From: Sipunculus nudus
Lineage: Eukaryota > Annelida > Sipuncula > Golfingiida > Sipunculidae
DNA: 64,000 nt
Assembly (NCBI GenBank): GCA_026874595.1
Contig: CM049314.1
Location: forward strand, 58,330,300-58,394,299
Reading direction: 5' to 3'
The notes beneath the pieces were generated by a model. That model saw only the letters and a list, made by a program, of their open reading frames with translations, did not search any database and had not been told where the DNA came from. This document shows, one piece after another, positions 42,553 through 54,984 of the stretch (position 1 is its first letter; each line of letters begins with the position of its first letter). A program made the translations under genes and the position numbers.

Positions 42553-42917
42553 TTAAAACTTGGTCGTTTCTGAAATTGTAGCAACTGTGCCTCTAGTGTC
42601 AGTGTATGAAGCATTAACAATACCTCCGTTGTCATGGTGATGTGTCATTTCATTTGAAGTCAGATCTGTTTTATTTTTATTCACTTCTAATTCTAATGAA
42701 TGTTTATCATCGTCCGGGGGTGGACGATAAAAGAGGTAGGCTAGACCGAAGAATACCCCACTAAGGACCTTTATGATCATGGCTAAAGTTCCGCCGTAAA
42801 TCCTCATGTTATCTGTGCTGTATATCCAGCAAGATCCACGGGCACCGCATGACTCCTGCCAGACCACACACGCCAAATCAAAGATGGCGCCGAAAAGGAT
42901 TGGACCGGGCACCGTCC
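42553..42917 (-). CDS. SLCO: SLCO copy C, exon 11 (terminal)
   Basis: TM12 and the cytosolic tail ending TTKF. Acceptor TTAATAG, stop TAA at 42553-42555. Confidence 0.91.
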
Positions 42918-45900
42918 CTATTAAAAGAAACAAATGTACATTAGAAATTTGTACTCAGAGAGCGCAGACCCCTACCAAGTCAGCCTGTTGCCCCTTTATG
43001 GCATTGTCAGAAATGCAGCAAAAGATGCTGATGCAGATCGGCCCCAAAATTCAATCAATTGTTTCCTGCACCATGGCCCAGCTGTTCTGAAAATTTTATC
43101 AAAATCTGTTGACAGTTCTTTGAGTTATGTTGCTAACAGATAGACAGACAGACAAACAAACCAGGCCAGGCAAAAACATAACCCCCGGAAGTAGTATGTC
43201 AGCCAGATCAACTTCGGAAAATATTATCAGATAAATATCTTGTTGCAAACAATCTGTAAAACGGTCACAATCACATTTATTATTCCTTTAATTGACACAA
43301 TTGTAATTTAAATTTACCATACACACGCGTCCTTAGGCACAATTTATGAGTTATTTACCTTTACATGAATAATCTTGTGTTAGGTTTCATCAAATGCCAA
43401 ATAAAACTCTTATGAACGATATTACAAACCTAAAAACCTGGTGAACATCCATTTCAACCCGATTCCAAACGCTCTCTGTGTGTCTGGGACAATCCTGAAA
43501 CAACAGCCGGCCTTCCCCTATCATTATAAGGTCATCGTGTTTTGTGTAAAAATAAACAACATAAGTAACTGTTCTAACATAACCTTCCTGTCAAGTAATT
43601 GAAGCATAATATCCTGTAGCATCTTACTGTTAGCTTTTCTTTATGTATCATATTATGTTTTCCAATTTTATAATTTATCTATTAATGTATCAAATATTAA
43701 ACCATTAGAAATGAGTTCACCTATTTTTACCCAAATTAACCCCCAAAACATATTTTGTTACATGTTATTTTTAATGTAAATGAGAAAAAAAAATACATAA
43801 TTCTTTCTCCTGACAACTTTTCTTATATCAAATGTCAGGTTCATATATCCCAGTACACGCAATCTAGTCGTTTTGTTTCTATCCTCATGTTTAGAACGAT
43901 AAACCAAAGTTTCTCAACAAGAACATCGGCGGCAAGTCAGAGTTTGGCAAGGGTGGTTTTGCTACTGACATGTTAACTTCGACATATAAGTAACCAAGCA
44001 CCTTAGGTTACCTGTTTATTTCCCTGTTTATCAACATCGGTGCATGTGAGGTGTTTACTAACAACTTGTTGATAAAGAAGATCAAACATCATTCACAAAG
44101 GCGAAATAAAAACGTCTCTTAACAGAAACCAAGTACAGTTCCATAATATGTATACAGAGTAAACCAGAAACGATGTATATTATACAAAAATAATGTATTT
44201 AAATAGCTTGTTTATAATAAGACCACAGGGACTATTACGCAGTTTTCACTGTATGCATTCCCGCCTAGCTTGGCTGTATGAGTAGTTTATGTATTAAACT
44301 AACCTGAGGGTTATTATTGCTGCAGGCACCTGGACCATGAACGTTGTCAGGATGACGAAGAAAAACACTGGCATAAAAGCATTCGAATTATAACACTCCG
44401 GTGCACAGCTCCCCGGGGCTCCATGTCTTATAGAATAATTATGACCGACAGAGGGCGCTATACATGAGCAGTTGCGGTAATTCTGTCAAAGACATTCCAT
44501 ATTTGACAACTCACAAAGCTAACAAAGTGAAAGCAACAAAGGAAATCGAGTTAATTGCGCAATGTCCGCTAGTCCTTGTTTATAACTCGAATAAATAATG
44601 CAAAGCTTATTGAATGCATGTTTACATTATGTATTCTTAAAGCTGTTTTTTCCGAAATCTGGTGACTATACAAAATAGATAATCCCTTTTACCTTTAATA
44701 AAAAGAATTTGTAAAAAAAGACTCATATTCATGGTGCAAAGGGTATTCGTTTTGTTTATATCTACATTTTGATAACATGTGGGGGCAAGCCAAAATAATC
44801 GAAAACATTCAACATCTTGCGGTTTGCCAGAGTTTTACAGATGTTTTTTTTTTTGCAACTAGTCTCCTTAAACATTCTTCACATATGCAAGCAACGACTT
44901 CAGGTACATGGTGTTTCTATGTGGCAATATGGGCGCATGGCCTGTGTCTACTTACAACTTGTATATACTACAAGGCCAAACATAAGTCACTGAGGCATTA
45001 TAAGAGCCTTTCATAGCAGGAATTTCCTAGAGTTTACGTATACGGAGCCAGAAATAACATAAATTATATAGATAAGTAGGCGAATAGCTGGCTTTGTTAT
45101 TCTTGAAAAGTGGTGTGTTCATATCAAAGAAATTTCGTCTTATGGGTCTTGAATTTTGCAAGCAATTTACTTGTACACATAACATTTACATGAATTAACG
45201 TAAATAATGATGTATGTTATACTCAGCAACATGACACAACCAGTTGCAATGTATATAAGTGATATTCGTCACGGAGAATCAGTCAGCTAACGTACGTAGA
45301 TATCAGAGAACACATCGTATAGGAGATAAACCCCCCGATATATATTACTTTACAATGTAACATAAAATGTGGTACTGAGGGTACTAATTATTTACGTTTA
45401 TACCTTAATTGTATATCTTGTGTCAAGCGATAAAGGAAAAATCCTGTAAGTTTTAAAATTATTTTTTAAAACGTTCAGCTGGAGATTGATTCATGTTGCT
45501 CTTAGCAACTTATAGCAACTTATGGCAACTTATTAACGGCATGCAATGTACTTAATTCTTTCTCAATCCGTTACAATTCCTGTATATCACTTTTTATTAC
45601 GTTCAAAGGCATCTTTCAGTGGAAAGCTATTCTGTAGGTTTCTTTATTACACCGAATTGGCACAATTTCAATGCCCTACATATTTACATGGGTGTGTTTC
45701 AGACGTGTCTGCCTGACACGACAAGGGTTCCATTAAGCATTTTATTAATACCGTGAATAAGAATTATGTGTCATACCTGATTGTTTCCTGAATAACAGCC
45801 CCCGTGACAAGCTGAGAAATACTGTACATTATTAACACCACACAGAGGTTCATAACTGGCAGCCGTGCACCCACAGTATCTATTACATGACGCTTCAAGG

Positions 45901-48900
45901 TTTCCTTCATCCTCATCAATCAATATAGAACTGTAAAGGTAAGTTTAATCTCATATGAAAGACGACACAAATAAATAGACTGCGACATGTATAAACAAAA
46001 ATTATGTCCTTAGAAATGGTGGTTATTGTGTTTTCATTAAACTGTGAACATGGGGACTAAGTTAATATTTGCATAAATAATATTCAAAGGGCACACCTTA
46101 ATTGTATAAAACTGTTTGCTAAAATATGATATAAAACATGGTAAAACTACCTATGTGAATGCATTTCATTCATTGATATTTCGGGCCAATCAATTTAAAA
46201 GATTTAAGACACATCATTTTCCTGTCCTTATAGTTTGTGTTCTCGCAATATAAACTTAACAAACACATACAAACATACAAACACACGCACATTTACATAC
46301 ATATGTGCACACACATACACATATTCAATGGCTTTTTAAACCTAGGTCTCACTTATCACGTTCTGTCTATGGTTCACAACGTTCTTGAAGGTCGTGGGAG
46401 AAACTGGTAGGACGTGGCCTTTACAGTAGCACATCATAGGGGTACGTGAATGAACGTGAATGGTCATGCGGGGTCCACTGGTCCCTGGCACTGAAATGTG
46501 CTAGCCGTCGCACCTGGATAGAATTGATTTGGCGTGATAAACCCTTTGAGCTCGGCCACGGTAAATCTTCTTGTCACCCAAAACCGTGGTTCGTTGCCGT
46601 ACGATATTGCAGAATTACGTGACTGAACGTGGTTACCGTTACGCTGCAGTGACACTGCCGTATGAGAACAATAGACAACAATAGCAGAAACGGAGCCTTC
46701 CCACGTTCTTCTACGGCAAGGCACGTTTTGCCGTAAGAGAACGAGGTCATAACTGAAGCAACTCCGCGGAACAACGTGAAATACCGTGTTAAGAACGTGC
46801 CAGGAATGTTAAGAGAACGCGGGCTACAATTTTATCACGTTTATTCCCGACACTGCCACGTTCTGGCTTGCGGTAGCTGAACCGTGAGACACCGTAGAGG
46901 GACGTGGCAAGTGAGGCCTAGGCTTTCCTGGCGTACACATGTTATTGAGAACCAAAGAAATCCTGTGAAAAACTACAGGATGTATAATATTTTTATTGTT
47001 TTTACCCCCGACTTGAGGAATATGGGAGGTGAATGACTCTCAGGCATGCATACACACATCACTAAAATGGTATTCTCATTTTCTGTATAAACTGTAAGTG
47101 CAATGCAACACACACATACGCACACACCCTCGCACCAACGGGAAGGAACGCATACAAGCCTAGCAAAACGTGCCGTCGCTTCTTTACAATTTAAATGTTA
47201 TAATGTTTGGACCAAAACTATAGCTTACCTGTTATCATATCTGACATTGACGCCAGCAATTTTAGGAGGTTCACAGGATATAAAGGTCATACCGAGGAGA
47301 AAAGCGGCGCATGTCAGTGAGAGGATCATACACATCCGTAATAAACCTTTCACTTTCAGCTTCAGTACTTTCGCCACCAGTCCGCCCAGGATCTGTCCTC
47401 CGGCTCCGCCAGGCACGGTGAGAAGTCCTGAAATTATGTTGTGGGAGAAAATGTATTCCCTATTATCTCTACAGTTGTTTAAATCAAATATCCAACAGTA
47501 ATATCTGACAGTCGAAAATTTTGCCGTAATGAATAACTAAAAAGGAACAAGACATGAGACGGTTTCGCGACATGCTTGAATGTAATACCGTATAAAGATT
47601 TTAAGTTCTTTTAGCGGTGGTGTCCATGTAAAGCTTGGGTAATCTAACTTTCACTTATTTGATGATACAGGTATATAAACGCATGCAAAGTGATGGTAAT
47701 ATTTTACAGAGGACGCTTAGACCTTAAATACAGTGGTGTAGTCAAGTCTACACATTTCCGAGTCCGAGTGCATGTCGGAGTCCTTGAGATTCGACTCCAA
47801 GTCCACCTTCTTCGAGTCCAAAGCAATTTTGAACACAAGTCCAATTCCAACATTAAATTTTAATAAAAGGAATTAAAAATGGAAATTTTAGAATATGGTG
47901 TGTATTTTTTGTTAACTTAAATGTTTAATTACATTTTGCTCCCGATGCAGAGCTAAAACTTGGCATCTATAGTTTTTTTTGTGGTTTTCGTTAGTATTTT
48001 ATACATGCAAAAAAGTCTTATAGTTGTGGAAAAAAAGTTTTTAATTGACTCGAGATAGTCTTATCCTGATTTCTCGAGTCCTAACCTGCAAGTCCGAGTA
48101 CAAGTCCGAGTCTATGACCCTCGAGACCATGTTAGAGTCAGAGTCCCTTATATAAGTGGACTCGAGTCCGGACTTAAGTCCAAGTCTGGTCTTAAGTCCT
48201 AAATCAGTTGTTTAGTTAATGTCGCTAATGGGACTTGACCTGCGTAGGTCCATATAATTTTGTCTTTTTCTGATTTTACATAAATATAACCCGAGTAAAA
48301 GCAGCCCCTGCCATGACCAGTTCCAGTAATTTACGATTATCACTACAGGTGGCGTCTGTGCGCTCAGTTACAGGAGGATTCTCATGCCGTCCGTAACCCT
48401 TAGTGATAGTAGGGCCCCCTGGAGAAAGAACGTAAACTATCTGAACCCCACAGAAGGAGCCAATACATTAATTATGAAATTATCACTGAACATTAATAAA
48501 CGTAATGAAAAAAAATGTTCCCCGACCTGTTGCAGGTCTAAAATTGGACAGGCTTAAACAGTCCTGGTTAAGCCTTGATGTATTGTCAATAAGATGCTGA
48601 TGGGTATAAATGATGGGTTTTCTTACCACTGACGGCTGCAGCGCCCGCAGCACTCAGTCCATACTGGTTTTGTATGTATTTAGGCATGAAAGTTGCGAAC
48701 CCACTGATTGCAAACCCCTCAAGTATGCCTGACACCGTGACAAACATGTTTACTGGGTTACACAGTAAGATCTTCAGTGACGTAGGTAGGTCCTTCACGG
48801 AACGTCCAAACCCTTCTTTCTCCGCGGCTTCAGTGTCTCCGGTCTGGTGGGTTTGTGATTTCCTCTGTTCTCTAACTGATCGTGACACTGTCATGAACAG

Positions 48901-48971
48901 ATAAAAAGGACGATGAATAAAATTAAGAAATTACAGAGTATTAATTACCAGCTTGAGATCACCCCTCGAAG

Positions 48972-49020
<49 letters not shown>

Positions 49021-52000
49021 TGTTTATATATAGATGTATAAATATATAAACATACATTTTATTGTTAATTATTGCATTCAATCAATCGTGAACAATGTAT
49101 ATTTAAGGACTTCATTTATTCTGTGGTATGACCTTACTCCTAACATTGTGGTTGTATATCCCCTACGCTTAAACCGCTGCCTTGTAACGCAAGGTCTTCC
49201 GGATTTCATCACCAAGTCTGGCCAGAAGTGTTTGACATCGGGGTGCAAATGTGATCACTTACAACCAATGCCTGCATTTAATTGGTAGGAAAAGTTCTAT
49301 CAAATGCGGGGTGTTTTTATGAGTTAGGTAACTCAATTTCTTCTATTCGGAGATTGAGCTAATTGAGAATTTGGATATCATTGCTTTAAAAACAATACAA
49401 TAGGTCTACAATGGAAATGAATTAAAATAATGATTAATAGTAAAGCATTATACAAAATACTCAAACCTTTCGAAGAAACTTCTACAGACAGGCACATTTT
49501 ACATTTTCGAAAGTACTATAAATTAAATGTTATGACTGAAATGAAAAGAATTTTTCCAAAAGTCATTTATAATCATACCTGGGAGTTCTCGCGGATAAGG
49601 GATGAGACCAATGAAGATGGTGATGGCTAAAACAGCTGCAGCAGCAAAGCCGATCCACCAGGCTCCCACCCAGCGTGGATCTGATGAGGTTATCTTTATG
49701 CTTAAAATAGAACAACACAATGGTGGCCTCGCAATGTGAGCCTCTCCTATGCTAAATTCCTATATCCGCCCCTGATATTATATTTAGCTTCAGCTACAGG
49801 ACGTTAACTTATCGTGCAATCTAGGCACTGTTCTGATCAAATGAATTAAAAAACTAATAAAAAACTAATAAAAAAAACTTATAGTGTCCAGCTGCCAAAG
49901 CTAATATTAGCGCAGCGATATTGTTTAAGGGATGTTTAAGGGACATGCGTTTGATCAGAGCGATAAAGCAACGAGTGATAGAATAAACGTTGTAACTGAT
50001 GTAAATGTTTATACTATGTACGATTTACTAAGTGGTAATTTTATGATATATATCTCCACGGTGTGGGGCTTATATAGTCCCAAAATCTGCCCTTCTCTCA
50101 TAGCTCTTTGGTCCGACAAAAAAATGGAAAATATAAAATTGACTCTTCAAATAATTTGCTAGAAAGGTTTGAAGAGCAGGGAGAAAACGTAATTTCTGTA
50201 GGCCACCGAAGGACGGAGTGAATGTCTAAATAATTTTGGCCATCTATAATTCTATAAGTCCGACAGCCCATATGTCCAACGGCTGAGACAAATTATAATT
50301 TGCCATTCCTGAAGGTCCAAAAGGTGGTTGGACCAATGAACAGATCACTCTGGGTCTACGCTTTACTGACCAGAAGTGAAGGACTTGATGTCTGAATTAA
50401 TATTTCTGGTTATTTAATTTGGGAAGCCATTTTTTATAACAAAGCAAAGATGAGATGTCTTGTTCTTCTATTATCGCACACTGGCTCTCATAGTCTTTAC
50501 TATCAGCTGTTGGTTAGGCAGAAATATTGTTCTTATAAATGTTAAAGGACTGTATCTACATCGAATTTTATCCCTAAAATGCATTAATTTTAAAGATAAT
50601 GATAATTTTGATAATGTTACTCACTCTTCACTTCTTACTCTATAAAAGTCAACGTAGATATCGAGTAGCTGTCCTCCCAGGATATAGCCTAGGCCTGGCC
50701 CAAGTATTGAAAATGCATAAAACACACCTGTAAACGAAATATATAAATTGAATCGACGCTAAAAGTAGAATTACACAGATAGATAAAATTCCTTTGTTAG
50801 TGACAACAACAACAAAAATCCATTGGTGGTATAATCAACCTCATCTTACAGTCTCCCGTGTGAGTTTTTGTTTTAACACGTGTCTGTATGTATGTTTGTT
50901 TGACGTTTACAAGGAAATGGCCGACTTCTACTAAATATAATATAAAGAATGGACGGCCGACATCGAACACTCCATGATTCTAGGAAAATAGGCACATACA
51001 GTTAGTATATAATTTTTTTTCTTGGGGCAGTTTGGCGTTTTAGATTAACCTGAAATAAACAATAACTCTACACTGCATGCTGACATAAGGAGTGAGTGTC
51101 AGGGGATCGAGGTTCACGTGTTGTTCACATTTATTGATCAGACAAGTTGGTCAGGGACTAGGTCCAATGTCAGGTCAAAAGCCTCGCTGGAGGTTGCCCA
51201 ACCCTGGTAGGCGTGATTTTTTTGTAGGATCCATACGTAATATGGCAGGGCTGGGTGGAAGGGTATCACCCTCAAATTAATAGATGGGCCATTAAAATGC
51301 GGCTTTCATTTTTTTATAATATTAATATAAAATTTGATCGTTTAAATCTTGCACAAATATTTTTTTTTCTGCATAGTGAAAATTGTGACATCAGATGCCG
51401 TGTGAGGTGTGCCATCTCCACTGCTTGCCCCGGGAGGTGCTGCCATCTTGAGACCGGGAGAGAAAATAACTCATAGTTCTCAAATTTGACAAATGAAAAA
51501 TATTCTCGGCAATTTTAAATAGTTTTTAAGCCATTCTCTCATGCCCAGATGCTTGAACTGTCAAAATTAAGTAAGGTATGTTTAGATTTATGTACAACGA
51601 TAACATATAGTAGAAATAATGCGTCAGTCCCACTTGGTATGAGAAATGAATAGATACACTACCTTGATAAATTGGTCCGTTCTTGTCCGGCACGTTGTTA
51701 TCAACGACCACGAGCCCAAGTGAATACAGCATGGTCCCTCCCACTCCATGCAAGGCCTGGCCGGACATAAACATGTACAAGTAGTTGGATAACCCTGACG
51801 ACGTGGTGTTGTTACAAGCAGGTGTCGAGTTGGCTTAAGGTTACATAAAAAAATAAACATGCACATTTATCCGAAGTTGGATGGCAAAATGAAACATATT
51901 TCATTTGAGCAAAAGTAGCAAAAAAATTTTGTCATCACATGTCCACATTCTTATAAACTGGGTTGTCATCGATTGCTTTGCAATTTTCCTTTATTTCGGG

Positions 52001-53068
52001 ACATCTTTAATTTCTCTAAGAAAAGAAATTAGACTCAGAATTAATCCTAGCCAGTTACACAACTTAGAATGTTTCTAAGGTCTTATTACATGTAACATTA
52101 TTACTACACATCAAAGACTTGAAAATCAATGATTAAAACTTTTCACTTGAATTATATCGTACGCTTCTGTGATTGTTATAATGTATCTGGATATATTAAT
52201 TTTGTAAAAAATCAATTCCTAATTTCTGACAATGTCATATGGAGGTATTGTATAGCCTTGGCGGATGTCTGTGCTCTCTGAGTGCAAATTTCTAGTTTAT
52301 TGTAAGTTTTTAACTTCTGGAGGCTGTATGGATTTCCCCTTGGATTCTCAATAGAGTTATGTGATTTGAATAAGTGTATCTAAGGAGCTGTCAAAGAAGG
52401 GATCAACATATAATAAGCAATATTTGATATAGAAGGGACACTGTCCAGTAGGTCATGATCTTGAGAATTAAGTCAAGGAAAATTTAATAACTGGTGCAAT
52501 CTTTTACTGGGACATTTACTGTTCTAGTGCAAACACGAACGGAAGAAAAAAAAATACGGTTAAGAAAAACGATTGAAAAAGATGGATAAAAGAGAAAACT
52601 TATATAATTGGTTTTGCACATCAGAAACCATTTCACAGAAACCCAGCTAAAATCGGGAGCTAAATATCAATACAGAAATTAACTACAAGCCTTTTCTATA
52701 TGGGGGAGGATTACTTGTGACATAAGAAAACGTGTTAGTAAAATGATTAAAACATCACGATTCTTTTGAATATATTTTTACAAGTGAACACTTACTGCAT
52801 AATACTGAGACGCTGGCTCCGAGCTCATACGGGGGAACAGTAAACTGCGGCAGCATCATGATAAATGACCCGAGGGACATTACAAGAGCGCCAACAGCTA
52901 ACATGCGCGGTTGATGTCCGTAAGCCCCGATATAGGAGAGAGGGAGGATGAGGATTCCGGCCGAGAAGTCGTAGGCGCTGGAGATGAGGCCAACCTGGGC
53001 GCTCGGCAGCTCGTAACGGCGCTCAAGTGTCGCCGTGTTCACATTGTTGATGCCGTTCACAACGAAAC
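42553..53068 (-). CDS. SLCO: SLCO/OATP organic anion transporter, copy C (exons 2-11)
   Basis: Second intact-looking OATP-family gene, a membrane organic anion carrier. Exons on the minus strand: 53068-52796, 51833-51663, 50727-50625, 49700-49579, 48887-48627, 47427-47229, 45930-45777, 44482-44304, 43494-43430 and 42917-42553. Each matches copy A in length and phase, except exon 3 with one extra codon. All splice sites are GT/AG and no stop interrupts the 1892 nt. Signature DPRWVGAWWIGF, Kazal-like cysteines and C-terminal TTKF are kept. Exon 1 (N-terminal tail and TM1) is absent up to the right edge. Intron 1 holds a large nested retrotransposon, so exon 1 may lie beyond 64,000 or be lost. 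Coding capacity here is 629 residues of an expected ~693. Confidence 0.87.
42943..43165 (+). repeat. SINE-like repeat in SLCO C intron 10
   Basis: Same family and position as 8114-8365: AGAAATTTGTACTCAGAGAG ... AGACAGACAGACAAAC. It therefore predates the duplication. Confidence 0.6.
43430..43494 (-). CDS. SLCO: SLCO copy C, exon 10
   Basis: IVPDTQRAFGIGLKWMFTRF. 65 nt, with the same GTTTGT donor as copy A. Confidence 0.82.
43850..44220 (+). repeat. Dispersed intronic repeat in SLCO C intron 9
   Basis: Orthologous copy of 9300-9760, with GTTTACTAACAACTTGTTGA and CATTCACAAAGGCG. Confidence 0.5.
44304..44482 (-). CDS. SLCO: SLCO copy C, exon 9
   Basis: NYRNCSCIAP, GSCAPEC and TM10 (FMPVFFFVILTTFMVQVPAA). 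179 nt as in A. Confidence 0.9.
44740..45110 (+). repeat. Dispersed intronic repeat in SLCO C intron 8
   Basis: Orthologous copy of 10245-10620 (GGGGGCAAGCCAAAATAATC, GCGAATAGCTGGCTTTGTTA). Confidence 0.5.
45777..45930 (-). CDS. SLCO: SLCO copy C, exon 8 (Kazal-like loop)
   Basis: CNRYCGCTAASYEPLCG and YFSACHGGCYSGNNQ. All loop cysteines of copy A are kept. Confidence 0.9.
46338..46926. mobile_element. TIR element rich in ACGT words, SLCO C intron 7
   Basis: Long imperfect inverted ends: left AAACCTAGGTCTCACTT, right the inverse of AAAGCCTAGGCCTCACTT, with similarity continuing about 40 bp. The interior is full of CACGTTC/GAACGTG. No transposase frame. Only its right part remains in copy A (about 11,885-12,030). 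Confidence 0.65.
47229..47427 (-). CDS. SLCO: SLCO copy C, exon 7
   Basis: TM8-TM9, VPGGAGGQILGGLVAK. 199 nt as in A. Confidence 0.88.
47724..48212. repeat. GAGTCC-rich element in SLCO C intron 6
   Basis: Paralogous to 12832-13335: CAGTGGTGTAGTCAAGTC start and dense GAGTCC/AAGTCC flanks around an AT-rich core. Confidence 0.6.
48213..48600. other. SLCO C intron 6, extra segment
   Basis: About 300 bp (GACCTGCGTAGGTCC ... CGACCTGTTGCAGGTC) not seen at the matching place of copy A, near 13,340-13,370. It is bounded by small inverted words around GACCTGC. Possibly a small insertion. Confidence 0.35.
48627..48887 (-). CDS. SLCO: SLCO copy C, exon 6
   Basis: Charged cytosolic loop with THQTGDTEAAEKEG and TM7 (SGFATFMPKYIQNQYG). 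261 nt as in A. Confidence 0.88.
48973..49018. repeat. (TA)n microsatellite
   Basis: Uninterrupted TA run in SLCO C intron 5, matching 13865-13926 in copy A. Confidence 0.95.
49019..49578. other. SLCO C intron 5, remainder
   Basis: Intron sequence matching copy A before and after the SINE that only copy A carries. No gene seen. Confidence 0.5.
49579..49700 (-). CDS. SLCO: SLCO copy C, exon 5 with OATP signature
   Basis: Carries DPRWVGAWWIGF and IPYPRELPG. Acceptor TTTTAAG, donor CCAG|GTATGA. Confidence 0.91.
50625..50727 (-). CDS. SLCO: SLCO copy C, exon 4
   Basis: GVFYAFSILGPGLGYILGG and LLDIYVDFYRVRSEE. Strong donor GTGAGTAA. Confidence 0.86.
51663..51833 (-). CDS. SLCO: SLCO copy C, exon 3
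   Basis: Loop CNNTTSSGLSNYLYMF and TM4. One codon longer than in A. Acceptor CCTTAAG, donor CAAG|GTAGTG. Confidence 0.87.
51834..52795. other. SLCO C intron 2
   Basis: AT-rich intron. Contains a reverse-oriented fragment of the AAATTTGCACTCAGAG SINE-like repeat at about 52,225-52,305. No gene seen. Confidence 0.5.
52796..53068 (-). CDS. SLCO: SLCO copy C, exon 2
   Basis: GFVVNGINNVNTATLERRYE onward, TM2-TM3. Acceptor AATTTTAG, donor GTAAGT. Confidence 0.88.
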
Positions 53069-54117
53069 CTAAAATTCAAATTAAGATGTTTCATAGTTCA
53101 ACTATAATGGTAATGGTTACACGCATGCGCACTGCGCATAACGGACGTCACACTGCGCAGACTCGGACTCATGGGAGTATCACTTAGCACGTAAGGGATT
53201 GTCTGCCAACATTTACCACCCACAATGCATCGGGGCTTTTAAATACAATGGCAGCGTTGGTATAACTGCAGTTTAGAGGGTAATATAGTCCGTTGAAATT
53301 CGTTTTGCAAGTATAGTTTCAAGGCAAATGACATAAACATTGGTGTTATTGTGGTGAGAAACAAGTAATATTTTGTAAGCATACGCATGTAAAACGTTAA
53401 AAGAAGGTGTTTCCTTTAAATGTAAAGAAATTTTGATTTTCAAGTTTGACAGTTGAGACAAGTAGTCCCGGCCGTCCCTAAATCCTAAATGTTCATTTTT
53501 GGGCAGATACTGTCGTCTGCTGTGTAAGCAGAGTCAGCACTGTAGGGTTCCTTTAATACAAAGATTTTTTATTACCTTAAGCACACATGATATCACAATT
53601 TTTGTCAAAATAACGGAATTGAACGATCAGTGTCGGTCATCATCGGCAGGCGGCGCTAGTTCGGTGTGATAGGTCTTTTGAATATTTCAGCCTAAATAAC
53701 TTAATATAAAACCCACACCGAAAGTGGTTTCACATTAATATTGGACCGTACACAGTTCAAATTCAACTGCATATTTTCTCAGGTTCTTCGGGTTGGAAAG
53801 GAAAGTTTCCATTGGAAAGACTACATAAACGTAAGGCCATGGTGTAATAAAATACAATTCTATGTTGGCTTATGTCGTAAAAAGGAATTTAAATTATCTG
53901 TTTAATTTCGTATTTGAAAAATATTTATTATAATCACTCCAATTTCGAGAGTTTGTAATCTTATTCTTGAATAAAACAAGGGCCCAAAGACCGATTTTTC
54001 TTCTGTGAACATTTCGCATTGATAAAAACAGAAAATATACTTTCAAATAAACGTGCAGAATTGCACCATGAAAATAAAAAAAATAAAGAATAGTGTTGGG
54101 GATTAGCATATACTGTG
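53069..54117. other. SLCO C intron 1, conserved part before the retrotransposon
   Basis: Matches copy B (inverse, down to about 27,900) and copy A. Similarity stops close to 54,110, where the LTR begins. Confidence 0.55.
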
Positions 54118-54351
54118 TGTAAGATGACTGGGGCAACTTGTAATCCCTGGTTGCCATAGAGACCGTGGTCCTTGGAGACGGAATTGAGAGCGAGGCGAGA
54201 GAGAGGAACGCTAGAAGATCCACAAGTTCCCCGTGCAAAGTTGCGTGTCATCAGGTCCCGTGCGGTGTTAAGAACGAGAGACAAGTCAGCAGCGAGGTAT
54301 CAAACGATATTTTACATGCCACTCTATAGTTGGACGGAGATATAACTTACA
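54118..54351 (+). mobile_element. 5' LTR of the plus-strand gag element
   Basis: About 234 bp with matching ends TGTAAG ... CTTACA. It is followed after TTAAC by a primer-binding-site-like TGGCGCCCAACGT. Paralogous intron sequence breaks exactly at its left end. The minus-strand frames over it are not supported as genes. Confidence 0.6.
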
Positions 54352-54356
54352 TTAAC

Positions 54357-54369
54357 TGGCGCCCAACGT
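54357..54369 (+). other. Primer-binding site of the plus-strand element
   Basis: TGGCGCCCAACGT, complementary to the 3' end of tRNA-Lys (CUU type) as used by many LTR retroelements. Confidence 0.6.
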
Positions 54370-54668
54370 AAAAATTCCGTTGTTTTTAACTCGGTTCGCC
54401 CGAGCGAGTAGCCAGCGGCCATCTTGATAATTCTAATTTCGGCACTGTTTTTCACGATCCCTGCTCATTTTAATTAGCGGTGACAGGTTTTATTATTTCG
54501 GTCTTTCGGTGCCTGACATATCCCCCTTTAGTTCATAAAGGTAGTGAGCTGGACGTACGTTTGATGTATTTTAAGTAAAAGCGATTTAACACCCGGGGTG
54601 TAGTGATTTCTTGAAAGTTTCGAGAAAGTTTCCAGCGTCCTGTTCACCAGAGGTCAGAGGTCACCGGC
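54370..54668 (+). other. Leader of the plus-strand element, first part
   Basis: Non-coding leader interrupted after CACCGGC by the minus-strand retrotransposon and resuming at 59645. Confidence 0.55.
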
Positions 54669-54830
54669 TGTTGCATTCTTATTTCGCTCACACAGTCGGA
54701 GGGTGCTCACATGAACAAGACGGTCTTTGAGGAAACGTTTTACTTTCAAAGAGAGGGAGAGACGTGTGCACACAAGTTGGTGACGTCACATTTCTGGGGT
54801 TGTAGACTGGTACAAGCTCATAAGTTTACA
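54669..54830 (-). repeat. 3' LTR of the nested Ty3/gypsy element
   Basis: Minus strand TGTAAACTTATGAGC ... AAGAATGCAACA, preceded by the purine tract ACAGGGGGGA (54831-54840). Confidence 0.93.
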
Positions 54831-54984
54831 TCCCCCCTGTTATATAAAAAAAATAGATTCACTAAGTCCTTTCACATCAATAGTATATAGTATCATCGTT
54901 TAAGGTAAACTTAAATCTCTTAATCTAAGTGGTAAGAACCAATTATATGAATCAGAAACATTACACAAAGACTGTCTTATTGGT

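Noticed and set aside
42806-43143. Plus-strand frames of 69-94 codons
   Set aside because: Antisense to SLCO C exon 11 and running into a SINE-like repeat.
53961-54284. Minus-strand 107-codon frame that looks like a targeting peptide
   Set aside because: It overlaps the LTR at 54118-54351 and has no partner exon or recognisable family; coincidental.
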